From positions 3,518,001 to 3,582,000 of the forward strand of contig JAJNNQ010000024.1 in NCBI GenBank assembly GCA_027886175.1: a DNA stretch of 64,000 bases, read 5' to 3'. The DNA is from Phylloscopus collybita (Eukaryota > Chordata > Aves > Passeriformes > Phylloscopidae). A model generated the notes under the pieces. That model worked only from the letters and a program-made list of their open reading frames with translations, ran no database searches and was not told where the DNA came from. The translations under genes were made by a program, and so were the position numbers. Shown here piece by piece: positions 1 to 10,871 of this stretch (position 1 is its first letter; each line of letters begins with the position of its first letter).

Positions 1-358
1 TGAATCTTTAAATGAGCTTTAGCTAATTGATGACTTTCTGAGTACAACTACAGTGCAATGGAGCAGGGAATTTTGGGTCCTTCAGGGAAGATGGTTCTTT
101 ACACCTCTTGTCAGGGCTGTGGCTTAATGTGAAAAATTAACTCTCAGCTTTGCAGTTCATTTGCAGGTTTGCCTGATCTCAGGCAGAATATTTGAGAGAA
201 TTTTGTTTAGGAACACTGGGTTTACAAAGTCAATGGGCAGAATTTTGCTTGTAGTGTATTATGCTTACCAAGGTTATTCTCTCACACACAAAAAGAATGA
301 GGGCTTGGAAATAAGGTTCATTACAAAGCAAAATAAACTAGTTAAACTAGTTGCCCTT

Positions 359-398
359 AGGAAAAAAGAAAAAAAGGAGGAGAGGGAGAGAAAAGAAG
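359..398 (+). repeat. Purine-only tract
   Basis: Forty consecutive A/G bases on the plus strand (A-rich, then GGAGGAGAGGGAGAG-like). It runs straight into the 21-bp tandem duplication that follows. It is low-complexity DNA with no coding meaning. Confidence 0.8.
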
Positions 399-433
399 TC
401 ATAATCCCCTTGAAAGAAGTCACGATCCCCTTG
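392..433 (+). repeat. 21-bp tandem duplication, two copies
   Basis: Two head-to-tail 21-bp units (392-412 and 413-433) differ at two positions. Both contain AAAGAAGTC followed by ATCCCCTTG. Because the unit is a multiple of three, the short open frame across it repeats KEV-I-PL-type peptides, but nothing suggests that it is translated. Confidence 0.85.
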
Positions 434-3400
434 TGAAGTAATTAACCTCCTGTAATTTAGTTTTGTAGAAATGCATTTTCACAATGTGCAGTGCTGCTGA
501 ACGTTTATTTTATCTTTGTTTACCACAGAGAATGGACTCCATTCTGTTGGAGATCACATCTCAGGCAGTCTAAAAGTGATTATGGAGTAGCAATCCAGCA
601 GCAGCCTGATGAGCAGCAGCATTATTGGTGTGGGGAGTGTTGATGATCTTGGTTGCACTCATTTCCCCATGGGAAGACTTGCCTGCTTCTGAGTGCAGCC
701 TTAATTAAAAAGGTGAGTGTTGAAGATTACTGTCAGCAGAAAAAACAATGAAAAAGTGCCAGGGAAGGGAAACCCTCCAGGTCTGTGAAGCTGCAGCCTC
801 TTCAGGGGTAAATATTTGAGAGGCACCTGCTAGGTGGACACACAAGAGATTACTTAGGGACACAAAACTCTCCTGTGTGCCCAGGGATTTTCTAAACTAT
901 TGAATTATACTCCACACGAGATAGGTAAGCATTTGCACCAGTGGTGGGTTGTTCAGTTTGCTAGATCACTGCCTTATTTTCACACAGGATTGTTTAGTAG
1001 CGAAGCAGTTAAATATGCACTTCACACTTTGCATGTTCAATTGACTCTTTAGGTAAAAAAATCAGGCTATAAACTCCCTGGTATGTTTAAATAAACTTGT
1101 CCTTTGTCCAAAAAGCAGAACACTTCCACAGGGGGAAAAGAAACAAAAACAAACAAACAGGTCACTGTATCATTTAGTGGGAATTCCCAAGCTTCTTCAA
1201 ATCCAGGACACCCAATTTGTTGGCTAAGCACTCGTATTCTTTTAAAGATTTACAGTGATTTATTTTCAGTGGCAGTAACAGCATCATCATTACTGGAAGA
1301 TCCAACTGTACCAAATGTTACTTTAATAAATCATCAGCCCTGAAAATCGATACTCCAATGAATTGAATCAAATGAAACCGTTTCTGCTGCACAGTTTCAC
1401 CCACAAAGTCAAAACCTCTGCTGTCCAAGTCCATAAAATTTCCATCATCTGGTTAGACCAGAGCCATCAGACACAACTCCCCAGACTCAATGTCAAACAA
1501 ACCTTATCTGTTGATGGATTTATTTTTTTTTATGTCAGCCCATCAATGTGTCTGTGGGGTCATATTATGGCATTTGCTTCCTCTGAAGCGATAGGAACTG
1601 CTGCTTTATTTCAGATCCTGAAAGGACACTACAAGTTAGGTCTGACCTGCCTTCTTCTCCTTGTAGAGTCCTGGATTTCTGTTCTGAAGGAGCTCTGTCC
1701 TCCTCTACCTCCTTTTAAACCTGCTCTTGCAGGAAAAATAACAGCTCTATTCATTTTTATCAAGTTTCCTCATTGACCAGTACATGACATAGCAAGTGTG
1801 TGTATTTGTAAAGACATATTTGTAATCTGTGTCAGGATGTTTATGTTGTCATGTTGGACTTGCTGGTAGGAGTTTTTTATTTTTTTTGTGTTCACTACAT
1901 TTTTTGCCTGGAGGTCTCATGGAATTTCTGGTGATTTCTTTTCCAGCTGGAATTACTTCCTACTAGTGATGAATAAAAAAATTCTGGTGGCTGAGAAACC
2001 ATACATTGGTAGAGCTTCTGTCACAGCTGTCAAAAACAAGGAGAGAGAATGAGTTATTTGCAGCATCACAGGATGGGTAATGCAATGATGCCATTATTTT
2101 AGTGATCAAGGATGTTCTTCTACCTGATGAAGAAAATCCAGACAGCGTTTCTTTTGCAAACTCCACGTCTTTCTCTTTTAAATGTTCCATTTTCACCTAC
2201 TATGAAGAGACGACAAAAGCATTTATCCAGCCTTGAAGATGAAGCTACAAGCAGAAAGGCCAGTTTTCTCTTCTCATGTGATCAGTTTTCCAGCTTCAGT
2301 TTTAATTTAATTGGAAATACCAAAAGGTTTTGGAGCAGTTTGCACTAATTCAGCTGTACTGATTTTTGGCTGATTTCTATGCTTGTGTGCTTGCTTGTGG
2401 TCCCCTCAAAGAGCTGAAAAAAGGCTGCTTTTGTTAGCTAACATTGATAAATATATTTTAGCAGCTTTTCTTCCTTGTAATCAGCTGTCATCTCTTGCAA
2501 CATCCTTAAATATAAATGTTTGAAAGTTCTGGTGTTCTGTGAGTGAGCTGCTGCCACTGGGGAGAGGCAGGAGAAGCCCTTCCCTCTCTGCTCTGATGCT
2601 GTTGCTCCCACAGGACATTTGGGATTTTCTCCTCTTCTGTGTATTTTGCCTCCTCACTGACTGCAGCACAGTCAAATTTTTAAGTTCACACCCATTTTCC
2701 ATTTTGGAAATTAGTATTTTTCAATACCAATTGTTGTGATATTTTGGATTGAATTCCATCCTTTCACCTCACGGCCATTATCCTGGTTGTAACGAGAAGG
2801 AAAAAGCACACCAAGTTTGTGTCAGAATTAGAATCAGAGAATCTGTTTTGTGTCCTTGTCACAGATTGCATCTCTCTTTGTCAGGACAGGGATGCTTGGA
2901 GCATCTGCAGACTCCAGGACTCTTTTTTGCCTGCTCCCCTCTCGGGTGCCAAATCTCCCTGCTCTGGTGCACTGAAGTTTTCCTGTGTCCATATTCCACC
3001 TGCTCCTCCTTGTCTTGATGCCTTCTGGCCATGCTGTGATGGAAAGGGCTGCCTCAGGGCTCTGAGAACTTTAAAGGAGGTATTGTGAGGTGTTAGAGCC
3101 TTGCAGGATTATAGAGTTGTTGCTGGACATCAAAAGTCTGTGAACTCCATCAAGTTTGCCTCAGGGATGTGTGAGTTTAAGAGCTCCGAAGGATTTGGGG
3201 ATATAAAAATGCTTTTGATAACTAGGTAACTCACCTTTAGATCTTCCAAAAAGAAAAACCCTATTAAAAAATCATCATGCTGGACAACTACAGTAGATAA
3301 GACAAAATTAGACCTGTCTTCCCAAATCTTTATTTGAAATGTGGGATGTCACTCTGCACCACATTTCCTAGCAAGATGTAGATTTATTCCAGGTAATTCT

Positions 3401-6400
3401 TAGGGCAGAGACGGAATTATAGTTGAGAGTACGAAATTAGGTGTAGCTATAATAGGACAAGCTTGATCTACATTAGAAATTATTTTTGGAAAAAAGATTT
3501 TGAGATTCTTTCACCTTAAAAAATTATAACTACTGGGTTTTGGGTTTTTTTAGACAATATCAGGAGTACTTCTTTTAGCTCTGATATTCCTCAGGGTGGC
3601 AAATAATCTCAGCTACTGTCCAGTAACTAGTCAGGGCAGAAATCACTGAGTTATCCTGGGTGCTAATTGAGTTTACAGGTTAGTTCAGCAGTTCAGCTCA
3701 GAGAATGAAGGACATGAATTGCTCAGGTGTCTGAGGAGTGCAGGACTCTTGCCAACCAAGGCTTGACAGAGGTGCTGTGTTAGATTAAGGTTCAGTGTGC
3801 CTTGCTGTGGGCACAGTCCCAGCAGCTCGTGTGTATATCACAGCTGCTTCCACTCCTTGATCTGTGCTCGTGCTGCTGAAATCTTCTTATGAGGAAAGGT
3901 TTGATTGAGAGGGTCATTATTCACAAATGCAATCAAGTCAGGGGCTTGAAGGAGCAGAGGTCATTTAGATGTCATTAGTTACATGCTATTAAATGGAGAT
4001 TAGCTTGTGCTCATTACTGTTTGAACAAAGTGGTCCTGGCTCTTTCTTCTGGGTGTATTGGGCAAAAGAAACAAATATCATCAAAGGAAATGAGCTGTTA
4101 GTGATTAATTATAAGAATTGGGTTAAGACTGCGTTGTTGAGCATGGTGCCTGGAAACTCAGTCAAAGCAGAGAGGTTTGTCACCCTGGAGAAATAAAAGG
4201 AGTTTCAGTTTTTGACAGCAATGCTTTCAGAGGCACCAAGGTACAAGGGATCCTGTTTCTAATCCACATAAGAAAAATGTTGATAATATGAGATTCTAAT
4301 ACCAACCTGAAGAAGTTTATTTGTTACCTCAGAAATTCCACGGAAAAAAAATAGCAAATCAGGCAGCACCACAAATGATGTAAAAACCCCATAACTTCAA
4401 ACCCAAACCCCCACATTCGTGGCCTTCAAAAAAACACTGCTTTGTGATTTTTTCACACCTTGAAAAGCAAACCCTGTAGTCAATTATGATCAAAGGCATC
4501 TCAGATCTTCTCTAGCTCTCTCCAATAAGTAGCTGATTTCATTTCCCTACTCCAATTCCATCACAGGCCACAGTGATAAAATAATGACAAAGCAGCACTT
4601 GAGGGATTGTATCACCCATAGCTTTCCCTGCCTTTTTCTTGAGCACTTCTTAATGTATAAGCTGGCTTTCCTCATTATCTCAAAGCAGATTGGTTTCTAT
4701 AAGAACCTGCTGAGATTCATATTCAGTTTTACCTAATATATTTGAATTTCAGTGGTTTTATAAAACAGAGTTGCAAGACTCTCAGAAATTCTGTATATTC
4801 ATATAAAATTCAGGTTTTCTTTGTGGGGAAGGAAGCAGGAAGGAAAGGTGACCTTAAAGAAGGCGTTTAACAAACCAGGTGCACTACAACAACTTTATAT
4901 TTTGAAATTTTAAATTGCAAATTAAAGATGTATTTCTTTGTGTGGGGTGGGGTCAATGGCTCTCTGAAAAAGTGCTGCCAGGGGCTGTCTATTTTTAACC
5001 AACAGTTCTCAAAATGGCAAAATATTAAAGCTTTTCACACAAGTAAAACTTGAACATACCATAAAGCTTACTTCTTTTTTTTCCCTTTCTTGAAAAAGAA
5101 ATTAATTCTTGTTATTTTATTCTGTTATTCTTTCCCCTGCCCCCCCAATACCCGTTTTAAATGTGGTTTTCTACAGCAAGGCCTGCAGCAAGACTAATCA
5201 AGATCCCCAATAAATGACAAAAAGGATGTAGATGTTTAAAGGTTCAGTTGCACTTTCTTATTCCCTTAACCTGTGCTTTGATTTCAGAGATCAGCAGCAG
5301 TGTCTACTAAACCTGACGAAGTCTTTTTTCTATCTGATAAAAAATTATGTGTATGACATAGGGTATTTTGGACTCTCTCTAAAGGGAGGGGGTTAAACTG
5401 GGATCTTGAGATGATCTTTTTATAAGTTTTGTAGTCTGGAGAAAAGTTAATTTATGAATTTTGCCGTAGATGTCTCACCTCTTCAAAGTGTAATATTTTT
5501 TCAGTGACATTAATTCATCAAACTGTGTTTTGTAAACCAGTTATGACTAATTTGTAAAACTCTTCTCTGCAGCTGAAATATGTGAGTTCACCCACGACCA
5601 GCACTGGTCACGTTCTGGGGTGCACTCATTAAATAATGGAGTCTCAGGTGTAAATGTAGTAACAAATTGGCTTTATTAGAAAACCAGGTTGGTGACAATG
5701 AACAAGGAGAAGAATGACAGTGAGGAGCAGAAGTGTTTTCTCTCTTCTCCATGGAGGCAGAGAAGCTGTGACTTGTCAGGACCTTCTCTACATCCTTTCC
5801 TTGTGAAAGAACATCAGGTCATCTGCACTTCATCAAACCTGCCTCTCCCATTTCTGATCTCCACAATATTTATGGGAGGTTCTCATATCTTCACAGCCTC
5901 CATGAATCATTTTTAATTACTTGTACGTATGCAGAAACAGCAATTTAGGCCTTGTGGAACCTAATCTTTTGCAGCAGATTTAGTTAGTTCTCTGAAATAC
6001 TGGTATAACTAATTTATACATGGCTGAGCTTTGAAACAATTTGTTCTGTAGGAAGGGAGATTTTGCAAATAGGAATAAATTTAGTTAAAGACAGTAATAT
6101 ATCATGATAATTTGAAAAGAACGGGTTTGGGGTTTGATTACCATTTATATGTGCATTAATTTACAATAAGACACGACTCTCTGGTAGCAATTAATTTTTA
6201 ACTTTTTCATGGCAAAGATCTACACAGAATTTAAAAAATGAGTGAGTCAGGCCTGCAAGACCTCAGAAAAGCACAAAGAGTCGCAGTATGCACATGTCTA
6301 ATGCAAGTCTGGTTTAATAAAGCTTTAATTACATGTTAATTATTTATTCATTAAATTTTTTATCCTCATACTTTATCAACATTCTCAGGTGCCCCTGCCT

Positions 6401-8380
6401 GGGAGCTTCAGTTCTGTTCAGTGGCTGATGAAACTTCAGGCAGTGAAGTTCTGCAGTGCAGGATTGCATTTAAGCCAAAGCTGATGAGATGACACTTTTA
6501 GGTGGGGGAGGAACCCTTTGGCCCTTCACAGTACCCAAATTTGTGAATTTTAAAGCTTCCCTGACACCCTAAAAGTAAAGCCATTGCCAAGGAGCAAGTG
6601 CTGGAGTGCAAATTTAGCCCTGCAGTTTTCTTGATGGCACCATGGTTCATTTTGAAGTATTAAAAAAAAAATGAAGAATCTCTCTCAGAGATGCCTTTGC
6701 CCCCACCCCTGGAGGAAGTCCTCCTGTTGAAGGAGTCTTTTAAACATTTTTCCTTAATGTGCATAGAGAAAGCTCATCCCCAAAATTCTCTAGAGTGTTC
6801 TAAACAGCAGCACAGTGTAATCAGAATGTTTTGTTCTGAGACCTGCTGAATCACAAGATGTGGTGATTTGGGCCTTACATACTGTGCACTGCACACCTGG
6901 AATGAATGAGGGGCTTCTACATCATTGCCCAAATCAAGCTCTGTTCATTCAGCTGGGTTTTCTCTCTTTCTCTCCTGCATTGCTTTTTCTTTTAAAATGA
7001 TAATATGCAAAAGAGGATGTGGCACTGTCACAGTGGCTTACCCTGTTTTTCTGTACAGTCAGCACTTAAACCAGTATATTTTGTAACATTATTAATCCCC
7101 AGAGTTAATTCTTAGAGTGTAATACTCTATAATGATTTCATCTCTTTTATGGTTAGCATGCAGTCTCCAGGCTACCTTATTTTTATTGAGGTTATTAAAA
7201 AAAGAAAAGCAAAATAATATCTTAGATACTGAGCTTTATTTAAAATCTGCCCTTCCAAGTTTTCTGCTGTTATTGTTTATATCTATTCTCTGCCATGTCA
7301 GGCTCATACACAAGTGTCACAAAATCTTACACTGCATAAAATAATGGCAAAGCACTTTAGATTATAGTTAGAGATTGCAACCCCTGAAAAGAGTTTCTTG
7401 ATCCCAGGTTTTGGAGGGGGCAGGAGGTGGGAAAACCCTGGCAATCAAACCTGTTTATTCAGTGGATTAATTAGCAAACAAGCTTTTTCATGATTATGGT
7501 GTGTTAATTCCCAGGCAAGCATGAAACTCAGAGATCTTTCCACAGCCTGTAAAATAGCACCTGGCTCTTGCAGAGACCCAGTGGTTCCACAGTTCATTTA
7601 TCTTCCACTGGGCCTTCTCAAAGATTTGATATTTCTTCTGCTTTCCTACGCCACAGCTACCATTTACTGCCATTTCCTGTGAGAATTTCCTTCTTCTGGA
7701 AGAGGCCAGGGAGTGATTCTTTCCATGATATTAAGCAGACAAATCTTTAGGATGTAGAGATTGGTGCATGTTCAGTGCTGCCCATGGACGTGTGACTTGT
7801 GCTCTGATCCACGTCGCTGCCGCAGGGAAAATTCTCAGTCCCAAATAAACTGAGCCATTTATTCCTCTGCCTCCTTCCTGGCCAAGATTTGTTCTGAGAG
7901 AGACAGATGGACGTTTATGGAATGTCTCAGATCTGCACTGCTCCTTCTACCTTCAGTTTTATGAACCTCCTCTGATTTTTAATTTCTTGACAAAGCCGGC
8001 TGCTGTAAACAACTCACGTTTTATGTATCTGTGAAATGCAATCACCAGTTTTATGATGTTATTGACTGATGGCCTTCCCCTCTTGAGCAGGGAGGGTTGG
8101 AAGATTCGAGATTTGGCAGGAAGGGGTGGCTGCTTTGTGATATTTGGTATCTGTGCAAGATGCTTTATGGCTCCAAAGGGATTGCTGAAAATAAATCAGG
8201 TCTGCTCCTCAATAAGCACTAAGTTTCCAGTGAACACAGCTTCCAAAAACTCAGCTTCCAAAGGTGGCCTGCTAGGCAAGGTGTCAAACAGTTCAAATTT
8301 TCAGACCCCTTCACTCCATTTTTATCACATGATTATTGTTCTCTGTGGTTTTGTTTAGGTAGCTACCAAATTTTGGCTCT

Positions 8381-8409
8381 CTTTCCTAGACACAACCTGT
8401 CTAGGAAAG
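8381..8409. repeat. Perfect 12-bp inverted repeat (hairpin)
   Basis: Arms 8381-8392 and 8398-8409 are exact reverse complements (CTTTCCTAGACA and its complement), separated by a five-base loop. Pairing stops at both outer ends. The stem is too short for a microRNA precursor. No U-run follows. Confidence 0.85.
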
Positions 8410-8792
8410 TCCACAAGAATTCTAAAACCGTTGTCCATATCCTAAAAATTCAGTCCCAAAAACCAGAATTCCACAAAGGCTCAGATGCAGGCTAACTTCT
8501 GCAGTGACCTGCACTATTTTTTAAAGCATAGGACAGAACTTCACTTTTTATCCAGATAATTCACAGGCTGTGTATCTAAAAATTTGACAATTGAGGGTGG
8601 TCTTATAAACAACTTCATGGCTGCTTAGAATCGGAAATACTTGAAAATTCCATTTATGTTATCTTTGAAAAAGCATGAGGAAAAAAAATCACTGGCTGCT
8701 TTTATCTTATGATCAGTTTGGGCACATATAGATGGAAGAGGGCTAAATAGTGTATTTTTATCTGCTGTTGAGCAAAACACATGCACACAGCA

Positions 8793-8874
8793 CCCTCCTC
8801 TCTCTCTTTCCTCATCTCCCTCCCTCCTCTCTGCTCCCTCTTTCCCCCATCTCTCTCTCTCTCTCTCTCTCTTA
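8793..8874 (+). repeat. Pyrimidine-rich tract with (CT)11
   Basis: The tract is C/T-rich with only a few purine interruptions, ending in a perfect CT dinucleotide run at 8851-8872. It lies immediately upstream of the CR1 3' fragment. Confidence 0.9.
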
Positions 8875-8881
8875 ATTGAGT

Positions 8882-9212
8882 TCTTCCAGTTCCTGAAGAG
8901 AACCTTCCAAAAATATGGAGAGGGACTATTTACAAGGGTCAGGAGTGACAGGACAAGGGGGAATGGCTTCCAATTGAAAGAAGGTTTAGATTAGATACCA
9001 GAAGAATGTTTTTTACTGTGAGGGTGGTGAGGCTCTGGCACAGGGTGCCAGAGAAGCTGTGGCTGCCCCTGGATCCCTGGAAGTGTCCAAGGCCAGGTTG
9101 GACACTGGGGCTTGGAGCAGCCTGGCATAGTGAAAGTGTAAAATCCCTGCCCATGGGAGGGATGGCATTGGATGAACTTCAAGGTCCCTCCCAACCAAGC
9201 ATTCTGTGTTTC
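8882..9212 (+). mobile_element. CR1 LINE fragment, 3' end (non-LTR retrotransposon)
   Basis: The sequence follows the conserved 3' part of avian CR1: a GAGAGGGAC-TATTTACAAGGG block, a GACAAGGGGGAATGGCTT block, then GTGAGGGTGGTGAGGC and AGAGAAGCTGTGG. After these come the GTCCAAGGCCAGGTTGGA block and the AAGGTCCCTCCCAACC end, closing with an ATTCTGTG tail unit at 9201-9208. It covers the end of the reverse-transcriptase frame region and the 3' UTR only, so it is heavily 5'-truncated, as most bird CR1 copies are. Stops interrupt every frame, so it is dead. Open frames here on either strand are shadows of this repeat. The family call rests on memory of the consensus; the 5' edge is approximate. 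Confidence 0.95.
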
Positions 9213-10674
9213 TTTTCTTAATTTCCAAAGAGAGGCATACTTCTTCATTGTAAAAACTGGCAACCAAGCCCATCCAAGTCCACCAGGCCTCCTGGTGACT
9301 TTCAAAATGTCTTAAATTCCCAAGTGGGCTTTCTGAGGCTGTGTCATCACTTGCATCACTGAAATGCAAGAATGATGATGGCTAAATCCTGTTGCAAACC
9401 TCCATGACATTGGGTGAGGGGTGTGTGGTTTTGTTTCTTGGATCTGGGGGTTTTATTTAATTTTTAACTTTGTTGAACAGTTTGCATTGTGTTGTATTTA
9501 TTATGTATACATGTGTAGTTTGTATTGCATTGTACTGAATATGTAGAACTATTTAATGTCAAATGCAGTTTGTTTTGTGGAGTCAGTCTATTTTTTAACA
9601 TTGAGGAAGGTGCCTCCAGGCATTGGTTATGTGCCTCCCATGTAAATAAAGTGCTGTCCTGCTGCTCAAGTGACTCTTCATACATGGATTAATGTATTTC
9701 TATAGAGAGGGAGGAAATGCTAAATTCACTCCCCTCAGGGTAACTAAGGAGAGGTATTTAGGATGGCAGAGTGGATACAAATAATGCAGTGGCTGGGTAT
9801 CAGCACCACATTCTCCTCTCAGCTGAAGTATAACAAGCTGACATTGTTTCCTCCCTAATTACTTTCCTACATTCCTTCAACAACACATAAACCCAGCAAT
9901 CATTCCTTTTCAGAGATTCTAGTTTTGCTGTGCAGGCCCCTTTTAAAGTGCTTTTACAGAGGAAAAAAAAAGAAAAGAAGGTGGAAGCTGGCCTATGAGT
10001 ACAACAGATTCCTCAAAAACGTCTTTATTTTTGTGGCAGAGTCTATTGTTCTGTCAGAGAACTTCACTCACTTCAAAGAATTATGCTGAACTGTAGGTGT
10101 CCTTTTTGCTTTTTGTTTGTCATGATAGGGATGCATTCTCTTTGCAAAGGAGGCTCAGTTACTACTGAGTTTATATAATATTTTTGTTTCCATTTATATT
10201 TTTTCAGCCCTTCCTTTTTTTTTTCTTCCATTTTTTTTCCATTCCTATCTTGAAAATAAATAGGAGAACAAGTGCAGATTCAAGATTAGAGGGGAAAAAG
10301 CAGTGCTCACTGTTCCACTGAAAAACTATCTTTAGCTGAGCCCCCACTTTGGCAACTTTGGGATGTAAATGACAGTAGAGGAAAAACTTTGGGTCCCCGT
10401 GCCCTTTTCATTCCATTAAGAGCTAACATGTGTGTAATTACCAAAGCAAATGTGCAGCAGGCAATCATGTAAATACCAATAAAGGTTTCTTAGTGGCAAA
10501 GCTGATTTCGTGTAAATAACTCCTCTTAATTTGTTTTAATTAAAAAAAAAAAAAAGAAAATCCTAATTACAGAGAGCACCTCTCGTTGATCAGCGTGTTC
10601 AGACAAATGCTGGCATGGGTCAGCCATAAATAAATATATAAATGAGGAAATCATCTATGCAAAGAAATTATATT
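9213..10674. other. Unique noncoding DNA
   Basis: No gene is recognised. After the CR1 there is a T-rich, UTR-like stretch with TATTTATTATG- and TTGCATTG-type words and a canonical AATAAA near 9645. At 10400-10640 homeodomain-core words (TAATTAC at about 10436 and 10564) sit in otherwise non-repetitive sequence, with an A14 run at 10542-10555. That texture resembles vertebrate conserved noncoding elements, but conservation cannot be judged from one sequence. Confidence 0.6.
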
Positions 10675-10716
10675 AAAAAAAAAAAAAAAAAGAAGAAAGA
10701 AAAAAAGGAAAAAAAA
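10675..10716 (+). repeat. A-rich low-complexity tract
   Basis: An uninterrupted A run followed by AGAAGAAAGAAA-type purine sequence. No retrocopy-like body with a polyadenylation signal is evident just upstream. Confidence 0.9.
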
Positions 10717-10853
10717 TCATGTCAGATAAGAAAAGTTGATTTAGAATGCTGGCACTGAATGAATGTTGCTGGATTCATCCCAGGCAGTTAGAAAGTGAAG
10801 GATAGATGAAAACAGTTCGGTTGGAAAGAAAGGAGAAAAAACCCAACAAACAA

Positions 10854-10871
10854 ACACACACACACACACAC
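10854..10871 (+). repeat. (AC)9 microsatellite
   Basis: A short perfect AC dinucleotide run, preceded by AACAAACAAAC and followed by CTCTCTTTC. Confidence 0.9.

Larger units (their letters stand above)
1..8380. other. Unique noncoding DNA, no gene recognised
   Basis: AT-rich single-copy-looking sequence. Open frames are short (the longest is 137 codons at 1363-1776), start and stop without splice context, and match no protein family I know. It contains a purine-only tract at 359-398, a 21-bp tandem duplication at 392-433 and short A or T runs. A segment at 5655-5700 carries a reverse-strand AATAAA-type signal and could be an LTR edge, but no second boundary was found. I see no promoter, tRNA or rRNA. 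It is intergenic or intronic; which of the two cannot be told. Confidence 0.7.

Noticed and set aside
5655..5930. Possible reverse-strand LTR beginning TGTAGTAACAAA with an AATAAAGC signal
   Set aside because: No second boundary or target-site duplication could be found.
8939..9369. Several overlapping 70-120 codon frames on both strands
   Set aside because: They are shadows of the CR1 3' fragment, mostly antisense to it.
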